Shown here piece by piece: positions 23,601 through 34,090 of a stretch of DNA of 64,000 nt; position 1 is the first letter of the stretch; each line of letters begins with the position of its first letter. The DNA is taken from the NCBI GenBank assembly GCA_907164885.2, contig OU015496.1, positions 139,175,034 to 139,239,033 on the forward strand, in the 5' to 3' direction. The notes under the pieces were generated by a model, which saw nothing but the letters and a program-made list of their open reading frames with translations, had not been told where the DNA came from and made no database searches. Source of the DNA: Dolomedes plantarius. Lineage: Eukaryota; Arthropoda; Arachnida; Araneae; Dolomedidae. A program made the translations under genes and the position numbers.

Positions 23601-24087
23601 AAAGGTCACTTTTTTCAGTTTTTGGCGTTTATCTCGAAAACGGTACATCGCACAGAAAATTGTCAAATCCAAAAATTAAAGCTTATAAAATTCCCTTCCA
23701 AATGGTATTTCTATATTTCTACCCAAGTGTTACCGTTTTCGAGATGTATATAGTTATGCTATGAAAATAGTTATGCTAATTTATCTTATAGTTATTTTAT
23801 AGTTATGTTAATTTATCTTCACCAGGTAAATAGTTAGAGCGTTTTGAAGTTTTGGGGTACTTTTCAACATTTTGTTAGTAAAATGCTCGTCACTCAAGTT
23901 TCGTTTCCAAGGTCTGTAACTCTCTTAATCACTTTGCATTCTGTTTAATTAGATACGTACAGTATTCATAACCCATATAAATAATAAATTATGTATACCT
24001 GTACGTATAATGTATATCTCATAATATACAGAAGAAGACTTGTAGTACAAAGATGAAGTAAGAAAACAAACAAAAATGTATAAAAGT
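23601..24087 (+). repeat. left long inverted repeat of element A
   Basis: Pairs with 26564-27149 over nearly its whole length, down to tgtataaaagt at its inner edge. Confidence 0.85.
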
Positions 24088-24150
24088 GTCACTTTAGCTC
24101 AGATCATTTTGGAAAACTTATATATCACACCATATGAAAAAGAATAAGTA

Positions 24151-25941
24151 GTGCAGTTACTTCAGACCTCAGTAGAAATTACTCCACAACACTTTTCCAC
24201 AAATACCTTCATTGCCAGCATTCAGTGGAATTTGAGCAATGAATTGTCACGTCTCAAAGGTAAAGGGCCAACAGCAGCTTTGTGGGTTCAGTACTTTGAA
24301 ATGGTGGTGTTGATGAAACAATTCATTGCAGCACAGCACACTGATAACTGGGAAGATCATATGACATGTGCCCAACTGATGATACCTTACTTCCAAGCCA
24401 GCGGGAATTTTCATTATGCAAAGTGTACTCACCTATATGTACAACACATGCTGGGACTAACAACCCACCACCTTCAACTTAAACAGGATTTTATAAATCG
24501 TGGATACTTCACTGTTAACAGAACTGGAGCACCGATGGCTGGTTTGTGGTCTGACATAACTGAGGTGACACTCATGTGTGACATGAAGAGTGAAGGAGAA
24601 TTAACACGTCGGCGAGGCTTTAGTGATTCGGTGTTGGCGAAATGGGTTGGGGGAGCACGCACAGCTACAGCAATATGTGGTTCACTTGAGATGTTTTGTG
24701 GCTTCCATACTGCAAGAGGAGAACAACATGTTAAGTTTCGAGCATCATGCATAACCCGAGATGATCTAGACAGAAGGAAGCTTTCTCAATGGTTGGCTGA
24801 TCACCCGCCTTTTGCTGAACGTAATTGTTTGATGTCACTTTCAACGGGAGTAATTGTAACAAGTAACGTCAACTGCTACCAGGCCTTGTAAATTGGAACC
24901 CGCACAATGAGCACTTTTGCTGGAATGAATTTCTCAGAAGTGAAACAATCCAAGAAGTACTCGGTCGTTCCTTTAGCTGCGATGAGCAATATGATCAAAG
25001 TTAATGTGGAAGTAGTGGTGGTAGAGCCTGTGATGATATTTCAAAGAACTCTGATCACTAAGAAGAAAGAAGGGGATGTAGAGGAGTTGCTAACGTACGA
25101 GTTAGCCCCATACCCTATGTCTCTATTCGCCGAGGGGATAATGAGATAAATCAAAAAGTCAGCACTGTATGATGCTTTCCCAAAATGTAATCAAGTGATC
25201 AATGTGAAGAATAGTTTCACGGTAATCAATGGCGGCTTCCTGCTTCATAGAGTAAAGTGGAACACCAACACCACCTTCACCTCCATCTGCGATCAATATG
25301 TATCGTACATAATCAACCATTACGGCAGCAGTTCAGCTGTGGTTTTTGATGGTAATGAAGACACGAACTCCATGGAAAGAGACGAACAACATCGGAGAGC
25401 ATCAAGTGAAACATCAGTTGATATTGACTTCAATAAGAACATGGTGGCTACTGTTCATCAGGAAAACTTCCTTTCTAATGAAAGGAACAAAACCAAGCTC
25501 ATTACTATGTTGGTTCAGGCCTTAGGTGCAAAAGGTATACAGTCTACTATAGCCAAAGGAGATTCTGACTGCAGTATTGTCAGAGGTGGGTGGCAAAACA
25601 CCTCTCATTCAACTGTGGTGATAGTAGATGGGTAAGACCTGCTCGTCTTACTTGTGGCACTCACCCCACGAGATACGAATGTGTCTTTTATGAAGACCGG
25701 ACGGGGCAACACAGAATACAGGCTCTACTCTTCACAACATCTTCAGGTCTTATCATTCAGTCAGTACATTCTCTTCATCCATAGTTTCTCAGGATGTGAC
25801 ACTAAGTCAACGATTTATGGTAAAAGCAAAGCAGCAATAGTACAATGTTTCCAGCGGTATGCCAATGAAACAACAAACATCGCCAAAGTGTTTTATAACT
25901 CCAAATCTTCACCAGGAGACATTGCTGGAGCTGAGGAATGA
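24151..25941 (+). pseudogene. XPG/FEN1-like (PIN-fold) nuclease family protein of element A
   Basis: One frame of 597 codons, broken only by TAA at 24889, 25147 and 25633. The N-terminal half matches an arthropod/animal family known to me only as 'uncharacterized protein' (LWVQYFEMVVLMKQFIAA; HYAKCTHLYVQHM; GLWSDITEVTLMCDMKSEGE; RGFSDSV; ARGEQHVKFRASCITRDDLD). The C-terminal half has the acidic landmarks of the XPG/FEN1 nuclease fold in order: SAVVFDG (codon about 400), AKGDSDC (about 470), VDG-stop-DLLVLL (about 496; DTDLLVLL in relatives) and FSGCDTKSTIYGKSK (about 548). FEN1-type enzymes cut branched DNA with metal ions bound by such aspartates. Start unclear: no ATG at the head of the frame, so an upstream exon may be missing. 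Function in transposition is inference. Confidence 0.75.
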
Positions 25942-26098
25942 ATGTTCCTGCTCATGTTCCAGGCCCCGCCAAAGGAACATGATCTCAATCACCACAGGTA
26001 CCTTTCATTTTTCTTTGCTCGTACTGACCCCATTAAGTAAATTTAATAATTTATATAATTCATTAATATTCAATAATACGTTATACATTATCTGGCCA

Positions 26099-26402
26099 AA
26101 AGTATCCGGACACCCCCCCTAAGGAAGTGGATCTAGCAGGTGACGTAATTTGATGCGTAACCGAAAGCTATAAAAGTATTGGTAATGGTTTGTCAGGTCA
26201 TATTATTGGAGATAAAGTCCTACAGACCTTGGAGCTCCGACAAGTTGAAATACCTGAACCTGAAAGGTCATATTTATGCGTTTGTGAGACAATGAGTAAG
26301 TCAAAGGAGCTTAGTGACTTTGATCGTAGCATTATAGTGGGATGCCACCTTTGTGGGAAATCAGTTCGTGAAAATTCGGACATTCTACAGAAGCTAAAAT
26401 GA
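26099..26402 (+). mobile_element. 5' fragment of a Tc1-like element nested in element A
   Basis: Begins at TA with tctggccaaaagtatccgga, a typical Tc1 end, and contains MSKSKELSDFDRSIIVGCH and then GKSVRENSDILQKLK-stop (start of the transposase helix-turn-helix; ATG at 26292). The rest of the transposase and the right end are gone. Confidence 0.8.
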
Positions 26403-26563
26403 TAGTGAAGACTGACTTGTTTGAAACGTTTTCCGAAGTATCAGATTGACGGCTTTTAATATATAGGAAAGCAGTTGATGAAATAAATTGTATATAATAT
26501 ATTTAATGTAAGTAACTGTGGTTTGAACCTACTTTTGATAACCATATTTTGATTATATGAACA

Positions 26564-27149
26564 ACTTTTATACATTTTGGTTTGTTTTTTTACTTCCTCC
26601 TTTCTACTACAAGTGTTCTTCTGTATATTATGAGATATACATTATGCATACAGGTATACATAATTTTTTATTTATATGGGTTATGAATATTATACGTATC
26701 TAATTAAACACCATACAAAGTGATTAAGAGAGTTACAGACCATGGAAGCAAAACTTGAGTAACGAGCATTTTACAAGCAAAATGTTGAAAAGTACCCCTA
26801 AACTTCAAAACGCTCTAACTATTTACCTGGTGAAGATAAATTAGCATAACTATATACATTTTTGAAGAAAATCTTTTGCTCTACAACTTTCTCTATCACG
26901 AGTTTTCTGAGAAATGGAAGGGGAAAGAGTTAGAAGAGGAAGTTTGACGAGATACCTGAACCGTTACCACTTTTTTTGAAAACTTTTCATATTCAATGGC
27001 TCATATCTCGAAAACGGTAACATTTGGGTACAAACATGGATATATCATTTGGAAGGGAATTTTATAAGCTTTAATTTTTGCGTTTGACAATTTTCTGTGC
27101 GATTCACCATTTTCGATATAAACGCCAAAAACTGAAAAAAGTGACCTTT
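26564..27149 (-). repeat. right long inverted repeat of element A
   Basis: Inverted copy of 23601-24087 with an additional internal block (about 26860-27010) absent from the left arm. Confidence 0.85.
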
Positions 27150-27565
27150 CTCATTTTTATAGTTTTTATATTTTATTGAAGCTAAATATATTTATAGATA
27201 TATAAATAGCTTAATACAATAATATATCATATATTTACATTAAATTGAAATAGATTGCACAATTTTTTTGCAAAAATATTTTGCACGTGAGTAATTTGTA
27301 TGATTTTTAAATCTGATTTTCTTTAGTTTATATATTTTATTTTAACTTAATATATTTATATTAAATTGAAATAAATTGAATTAGATTGGTAAATTTTAAT
27401 TTAATTTTACTTCATTTGTAGTGATTAAGTTTGTCAATTGGAGATTATTTTAAGAATTTGTTTTACATTGTAAAAAATTCTTAATTTTTTTTCTCACTTT
27501 ATTAAATTAAACTAAACAGTTATGTTGCCCATTAGCAGTATTGTTTCTAAATATTAGGCTGTATT
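27150..27565. other. A+T-only spacer, no gene
   Basis: Long runs of A and T with no coding signal. Confidence 0.5.
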
Positions 27566-27851
27566 AGTTAGACCAGCAGTTCCCAACCGGTGGGTCGCGA
27601 CTTGATCCTAAAACTATTAAAATGGTGTTTGTGTACTTTTATAATTGTAGTTTCTATCTTCACCTAGGAACACTTGTTAGTGAGTATGAAACAACTTGTT
27701 GCATATATTGCAAACATATATCTATTGTTAAATAAATAACTGTTTTACTACAAAGTGCTTATATTTTGTCAACCATTTTCAAATGAGAACACAAATTGTT
27801 TATCAATAAATATTCTGTATCTTCAAAAAAGCATATATATATATATATATA

Positions 27852-29505
27852 CAGTGGATACCAAAAGTGTTCGTACATTTACGAATTTCAATGAAATAGG
27901 GGTCTATCCATTAATTAAAATGAATATTTCAGAATGGGTATTTAATAATAAGATCTATAATCTATTCTTAACAAAACTACATGAAATATTTTGAAAACAC
28001 AGTAAAACTTTATTTTTAAGAAACCAGTAATCAAAAGGTAACAAAAACGTTATCTCACAAAAGTCATCGTACACTGAAATATTTTCGGATAAATTCATAA
28101 TTAAAATTATCGTCAGGCGCTTTATTTTTATTTTTGAATTGTGGTGGCATTTAAAATATCGTTTGGCTTTAATTTTTGCTTGCCTACTCCGTAATATTCT
28201 ATTTATTATTTAAAAATAGGCTCGTAGTCGTAAAGAAACAACAAACAGCCTTCGAAAATTGATTATTTTTCATCATAGTAGTGGTAAATCAATTCGGAAT
28301 ATTGCTAAATTACTTAATTTATCCCATTCTACTGTGCAGTATGTGAAAAAACGCTATAAAGAAGAAAATTGGATCGAAAACAAGGTAAGAAAAGGCCGTC
28401 CGGCAAAGTTAACAAAGCGTGATCAGAGATTTATAATTAGAAAATTTGTGAAAAATTCACGTTTGAGTGCTGTACAAGTTTCTGCAGAATTTAATGAAAC
28501 ATTTTCTACTTCAATTTCACCTGAAATTTTTTGACGAGTTCTCAGAACAGCTGGATTACATGGGCGTTCTGCCCATAGAAAATTTTTTGTGAGTGAGAAA
28601 AACAGAAAGTTTAGGCTTCCCTTAGCAATATCAATGATAAATAAGCCCCAAACCTATTGGAATAATGTCTTATTTGCCGAGGAACATTTTTGGTGCTGAT
28701 GAGCGTATAATTGTATCGAGAAGAAAAAAATGAGGAACTTAATCCCAAGAACTTAGTAGGAACAGTTAAGCATGCCGGTGGAAATATCCTTGTGCAGGGG
28801 TGCATGTCAGCATCAGGACTAGGAAATTTGGTATTTATTGATGGCATAATGAATCATGCTGTTTTTATAAATATTTTAAGAGACAATTTAAAATTATCAG
28901 CTCAAAATTTGGGTATTGGAAACAACTTTGTTTTTATCAAGATAACGAGCCTAAGCACACGGCTCTCAACTTTCGCATCTGGTGTCTCTATAATTGTCCA
29001 GAAGTTTTGAAAACACCACCTCAATCGCCAGATTTAAACCCAATAGAACATATTTGGAGAGAACTGGAGGGTCGAGTACGAAAACACGACATTCACACGA
29101 AAAGCGAACTAAAAACAATTATGATGGAAGAATGGATGAACATTGATGCAAAAATTACAAAAGAACTAAAGCAGTCTATTCCCAAACGTTTAAAAGCTGT
29201 TGTGGATGCTAAAGGATATCCTACTAAATATTAATTTAACGAAAAATTAGAATATTTACTAATATGTAGAGATTTTTTACAAGTGTACGATGACTTTTGT
29301 GAGATAAAGTTTTTGTTACTTTTGGATTATTGGTTTCTTAAAAATAAAGTTTTACTATGTTTTCAAAATATTTCATGTAGTTTTGTTAAGAATAGATTAT
29401 AGATCTTATTATTAAATACCCATTCTGAAATATTCATTTTAATCAATGGATAGACCCCTATTTCATTGAAAATCGTAAGTGTACGAACACTTTTGGGAGC
29501 CACTG
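27852..29505 (+). mobile_element. complete Tc1-like element with about 230-bp inverted repeats
   Basis: Inserted at TA in a (TA)n tract; ends cagtggataccaaaagtg and its complement (cacttttgggagccactg). Inverted repeats of about 230 bp (27852-28078 and 29280-29505), near identical, with the motif cacaaaagtcatcgtacactg at their inner edges. Total 1654 bp. The unusually good match of the arms points to a fairly recent insertion. Confidence 0.92.
28259..29234 (+). pseudogene. Tc1-like transposase, frameshifted
   Basis: N-terminal helix-turn-helix domains are good (SSGKSIRNIAKLLNLSHSTV; KRGRP-type hook seen as VRKGRPAKLTKRDQR). The first catalytic motif is damaged (VLFAEEHFW followed by two stops near 28698, where FADES is expected). 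Sequence continues in other frames (GGNILVQGCMSASGLGNL), then QDNEPKHTALNF with the second Asp and SPDLNPIEHIWREL with the Glu, 34 residues apart (DD34E). It ends KRLKAVVDAKGYPTKY at 29234. Indels at about 28690, 28930 and 29000. It cannot act, though the ends look usable by a related transposase. Confidence 0.9.
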
Positions 29506-29887
29506 TATATATATATATCTGCAATATTTGGTGGTAAATTATATATACATAAGGAAGGGATACGATACAAATAAGTTTTTACTCCACCATGGACCGAGGA
29601 GGTATTCCGATAAGGAAAGGTGGGTCGTCAGCTGAAAAAGGTTGGAAACCACTGAGTTAGACTGTTCAAGTCTGATTTCAAAATCGGCGATTAACATGCT
29701 TTCGGTTCGGACGGTATCTTCAGTAGGTTATTTGTAGTTGATATTTCTAGAAATAGTCTCCTTTTTCACCGATTTCTAAGGGAATGTTCTCTTTGGGGAG
29801 TTTCCAGATTTTTATTTCAAAAAGAACGACGTTTTTTAATAATAAACTTCAATATTTAAAAAAAATCATCACCGCATATTTATTGGT

Positions 29888-29923
29888 TATTAACGCTACC
29901 GCAGCCGAAGTTGCGCTAATGCG

Positions 29924-29984
<61 letters not shown>

Positions 29985-30119
29985 AATAATATATAAATAT
30001 ATATATAAGTGCTTTGATTGTAAATAAAGTGTTTTATTTTATGATTTGTCGCAAAAATTTTAGGTGTAGATTGGCGGCACTTAAAAACCGCCAAATCTGT
30101 AGCTGCGGTGGCGTTAATA
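29888..30119. mobile_element. small inverted-repeat element (MITE) with (TA)n centre
   Basis: Left end tattaacgctaccgcagc is the near complement of the right end gctgcggtggcgttaata. Secondary inverted pieces (gcgccaat / attggcgg) lie inside them. The middle, about 29927-30008, is a TA microsatellite. No gene. Confidence 0.7.
29927..30008. repeat. (TA)n microsatellite
   Basis: Nearly pure alternating TA, degrading to AAT/ATAA on the right. Confidence 0.95.
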
Positions 30120-30775
30120 CGTAAGTACAGTTTTATTTATTAATTAATTTCTTCATACTCTTATTTTATTGGAAAAGTCTAAATAAGTTGCGTTGCATGT
30201 AGTACGAGTAGCGCGAAGGGGCAGGGTTTAAGAACCAGTCCTACTAACTTGCGGTGCGGAGGACTGGGGTAAACAAAAGTAGCGCCAAGGTAGGCGCGAA
30301 AAATTTAACTTGGCGAGCAACCGGGGTAATTGGGAAGCTCAACTTTTAGCAATTTCTTGAAATCGTGGAGCGTATGTTTTAATAGCACGCCAATATCGAC
30401 TAGTAAATAATAAGGTTGATAAGTAAATGATAACCTACTAATTTGCTAAAAATAATACACCGGGGCTGAACATTCAGTTTCTGACAGTTTAATTGTTATA
30501 CATATTGTATCGACATTCAGCTTCACTCACGAAAAAAAAGCGTAAAATGTAGAAATCATAGATATCATTTTCACCATCTCAATGAAACAGCTGTCATATA
30601 ATACAGAATGACAGAAAATTTAACCTTTAAATTGCACTTACTTAAATACCTGTTTATTTTTCTAGCATATAATTCAGTGTTATTTCACTGAGTGATCCAT
30701 TCTAAAAGCTGCGAAAGTTTGCCGCCAAGAGCACCACTTTGTCCTTTTAATTACTAAGATTACAGAAAATTGAAT
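30120..30775. other. gap, no gene seen
   Basis: G+C-richer patch 30180-30330 with several gcgc motifs, probably repeat-derived. No supported coding frame. Confidence 0.35.
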
Positions 30776-30785
30776 GCAATAAGCA

Positions 30786-32241
30786 CGAAGCGATAAATCG
30801 CAAAGGTCCGGTCCGGCACTAGAGTCCTTTTTCTTCTGCGCATGCGTGCAATCTTGGGACATTATGAATGAAGAGGTAAAAAATGAGAAGGAATAATTTT
30901 CTCTTACAGAAACTGTCGTCTGCTCGATATTTTTTCAAAGGCATGAGCAGTGAACGTTTATATGGAAAAGGCATGCTGATATTAATTTTCTTTCAAAATA
31001 CCTAATTGTTTTGTTGTGTATTAATTCTATGAAAATTTAAATATAGTTAATAAATGGAGATAAACTTAATAAATAAATTATTACTTATTTACAAATAAGT
31101 TATAAAGTATTTATTTATACATTAAATTATTTAAAGATTATATAATTATAAAGTTATTTATTACAAAAATATTTACAAAATAAATAAATTGATAAATGAT
31201 TAACTTATTCATAAATGAGTTATAAATAAAAATATTCTATAAATTTTATTTAGAAAATTTAAATTATTATAAAGTATATATTTATACTCTATATTATTTA
31301 TAAATTTATTTGAAAATTATTTATTTAAAAAATTATCTTTAAAATAAATAACAAAACATATTTATTAACCTGTTTAAGAATTTATTAAAAAAAATCTAGT
31401 TGATAAAAAATTACAAATAAAAAATTATTTTAAGAATTTTTTTTTAAATTTTTAAGTTAATAGCTTTTAAATAAATATTTTTTTAATTAAATTTTTAAAA
31501 TAAATTTCTTTAAAAAATATAAATATTCTATATTTTATATATATTAATACTTTACTTTTAAAAATTATTAATTAATAATTTAAACCGACCAAGAGTCTAA
31601 CTTAGTGCACTGAACACACAGGCCCTGATTTTCCATTAGGCCCAGGCCTAGGGAATTTTATTTTAAAAGTAAAAATTCCCAATTCAAATTATTTTTTATT
31701 TTACCTTTTTTAATAGTAATTTTTTTTTATAATATCCTTTCAAATTTGATTGATAGGTTCATCATATGTATGTTATAGTGTATATAAGGGATTAAGTTTT
31801 TCTGGTTGCATTGTATTGGTGTTTTAATGATGAATTTAATATGCTGTATTGCTTTTTGTTATTTGATAATGTTCTAGGCTTTTATGCTTTAATGCTTTTT
31901 AGGCTTTTATGCTTTCTATTTCTTTGGTACAACACTTTTTGTGAGCATAGTAGGGAGATTTACTAAAGAATTGTTTGCCACAAACACAAATTTTAAAGAT
32001 TTCTTTTTTTTTGTCTTTAATAGTACTTTTATCAACGCTGCTGTTTGTTGTACGCTCCATGGAATTTTTTTTCAAGAAATACAGCAGTAAGATTTTTTTT
32101 CAGGCTTCATAGAACACTCAAAGACCAAAGAATTTAACAGTAAACTCGCTAACAAACAAAACAAATCTCAAGATCATTCACGCATGCGCAGTAGAAAAAG
32201 GACTCTAGTGCCGGACCGGACCTTTGCGATTTATCGCTTCG
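30786..32241. mobile_element. Mutator-like non-autonomous element with 9-10-bp target duplication
   Basis: Left end cgaagcgataaatcgcaaag and its perfect complement at the right start inverted repeats of about 60 bp (30786-30848 and 32180-32241) that include ggtccggtccggcactagag and a gcgcatgcgt motif. The flanks GCAATAAGCA (30776-30785) and TCAATAAGCA (32242-32251) match at 9 of 10 bases. A 9-10-bp duplication is the mark of Mutator-like elements. The 1.3-kb interior is almost pure A/T at 31020-31600 and has no transposase frame. Confidence 0.85.
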
Positions 32242-32334
32242 TCAATAAGCAAGATAAAGTAGAGACTTTGCGCCTGTTTACAAACAAACACTGCGATGCC
32301 GAACGCTGGTTGGCAAAACATCCGTTGACTTATC

Positions 32335-32475
32335 ATGGCGTTCTATGATCACGCTTACCACAAATTCGATATAAAGCTATCAAATTATGCGAATACTTTA
32401 GACAGATCGTCCAAACAAACTTACGTTGGAAAAATAATCTTTAGAGAAGAAGATGGGGTTTCTTTTGCCTTCTAG
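32335..32475 (+). CDS. short hypothetical open frame
   Basis: ATG to TAG, 46 codons (MAFYDHAYHKFDIKLSNYAN then TLDRSSKQTYVGKII...). Balanced, non-repetitive composition in an otherwise A+T-rich gap is the only argument for it. No domain recognised, no splice partner shown. It may be a first exon or chance. Confidence 0.2.
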   Translation: MAFYDHAYHKFDIKLSNYANTLDRSSKQTYVGKIIFREEDGVSFAF

Positions 32476-33800
32476 ATCCCTTTTTATTAAAAAAATGAAG
32501 ACTGGAAGTATGACATTCCCTATGGCCAGTTGTAAAGAAATCCGACATCAAACGATTTTTGCACTTTACACCAGGAAAAAAATTGTTAGATCCCTTTGTT
32601 TGTTGTAAGTTTGATTTGTATAATTTTACATGACCTTTCCTAAATATTTAAAACTGTCGATAACTTTGCTGATCTTTCTTCGCACGTGTTAAATTATGTG
32701 AAAATTGTACCGTGGTATCTATTTTATTCTTATTACGTATTTATGACGATTCCATTTTACTGAAAAATTAGTTTTGAATCTGGAAAATTATTTTAATTAG
32801 TTAAATTCTTAACTTGATACACTCTTTTTTAAGTTGTTATATCATGTTATCCTTGCTTCTGGAATAAAGGGTAAAGGAATAAAATGCATCACATTACACA
32901 GTGAATTAACAATAAAAAATTGCTGCGAATAACACCATTTCAGTTGATTGTTTACAGTGATGCAACTGTTTTACTGACATTATAGCTTGCATTAATGATG
33001 GATTAATCCTTGCCTGAACATTATAGATTGCATTAATGATGAAAGTATTTAGTTAAAAATACTTTGCCGTTTAAGTTATTTAAATTTCTAGGTATTTATA
33101 TTTAATTGTTCTGAATGTTTTGATGAATAAATGCTCTTTTTTTAAAAAGGGGAAAGTACAAAAGATTTGTGAAAATTTCAATATTAATATTTCCATGGTT
33201 TATCAAAATTTTATAAAAAATATTATCGAGAGATTATTTGTCAAGAATAAATTTTTATATCTTAAAAGAGGTTTTGTATATTAGTTGTCTATATATGCTA
33301 TCATCAGGTGCCATAGGTTTATATTCCTCTTCATTAATTAAAAAGAGCTTAATCTATATAAAGTTTTTGTCTTGTACCTAAATTAGGTTTGTATATTCTC
33401 TAAGTTAAAATTTTTGTAAATATAATTTAAATATATTTTGTTGTAAATATATTTCAATTAAGTAAAAAGAAAATGTTGCTATAAAAGCAATATTTAAGTG
33501 CTGAGATGTAGTTTGCACAGAATGCTGTCTGATATATGAAATACATAATCTTGGCAAAATGTTCCAGTCTGAAGAGTATATTTTTATTAATTAGATTTTA
33601 TTCACATATGTATCTTTTTCATCCTTCGGAAAACGATACATGTCAACATTATATCCTTTTGAAAGCCTGAATGTGCACCCATAAGCTACATAACTCACTA
33701 GCATAATGATAATTTAAATCAATAAGCTGTTTCAACGATATTTTAATATTTAAGTAGAGATTTGCTAACATGTGCACGATGTAAAATGCCGAATGTTTTG
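32476..33800. other. A+T-rich gap, no gene seen
   Basis: No supported coding frame or repeat. Intron or intergenic. Confidence 0.4.
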
Positions 33801-33804
33801 CCTA

Positions 33805-34090
33805 CCAGGGGGCGGTGCTTAAGCGTGACGTCACTTCATGACGTTTCCAGCAGAAAGCCTACGGGCCTAGTCTCAGCCCGTACGAAAAGAACTCGCATTC
33901 GAGAAACGTCAGAAATGACGTCACGAAGGGGGCGTTTTCGTATCCTGGGAGAAAATCGGTAGTCTCGGGCCACTTTTCGGACGCTAAACTCACTTCATAT
34001 TTCTCACTTAGCGGGTAAAATTTCTCACTGAACTTGAGTCGGTGAGAAGTGTATTTAGTGTGCGAGTTAAGATGGCGCCGCTTGTTTTGT
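33805..34090. promoter_or_regulatory. promoter-like G+C-richer block with CRE and YY1-type motifs
   Basis: Contains two full tgacgtca sites (33828-33835 and 33915-33922), a tgacgt half site between them, and aagatggcgccgc (about 34069-34081), resembling the YY1/initiator motif of housekeeping promoters. It stands out from A+T-rich flanks. No downstream exon was identified, and part of it (33858-33990) is a repeat also found at 38.9 kb, so it may be transposon-derived. Confidence 0.35.
33858..33990 (+). repeat. G+C-rich repeat, copy 1 (inverted partner at 38880-39030)
   Basis: Shares acgggcctagtctc and gcccgtacgaaaagag-like sequence (45 bp, near identical) and aaaatcggtagtctc with the complement of 38880-39030. 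Each copy has an internal inverted repeat (acgggcc / ggcccgt). Confidence 0.8.

Larger units (their letters stand above)
23601..27149 (+). mobile_element. 3.5-kb element with long terminal inverted repeats (element A)
   Basis: Left end aaaggtcacttttttcag and its complement at the right end (ctgaaaaaagtgaccttt, ending 27149) begin inverted repeats of 487 bp (23601-24087) and 586 bp (26564-27149). The right arm has an extra block of about 100-150 bp missing from the left. Each arm carries an inner atctcgaaaacggta motif. The repeats enclose a single long frame (24151-25941) and a secondary Tc1 insertion. No target duplication could be recognised with certainty. The layout is that of a DNA transposon with very long ends; I could not place it in a named superfamily. 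Confidence 0.8.
27574..29654. mobile_element. hAT-type element with 8-bp target duplication
   Basis: Both sides carry AGTTAGAC (27566-27573 and 29655-29662), an 8-bp target duplication typical of hAT. Ends are inverted: cagcagttcccaacc at left and ggttggaaaccactg at right, with the adjacent tgggtcg motif common to hAT ends. It has no gene of its own; most of its 2081 bp is a nested Tc1. Confidence 0.9.

Noticed and set aside
23379..23764. Plus-strand frames across the left border of element A
   Set aside because: They cross the inverted-repeat boundary, so they cannot be a conserved gene.
29784..30094. Open frames with poly Tyr-Ile runs
   Set aside because: Produced by translation of the (TA)n microsatellite.
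31020..31600. Possible replication origin or scaffold attachment region in the A/T desert
   Set aside because: It is the interior of a Mutator-like element and shows no specific motif beyond base composition.
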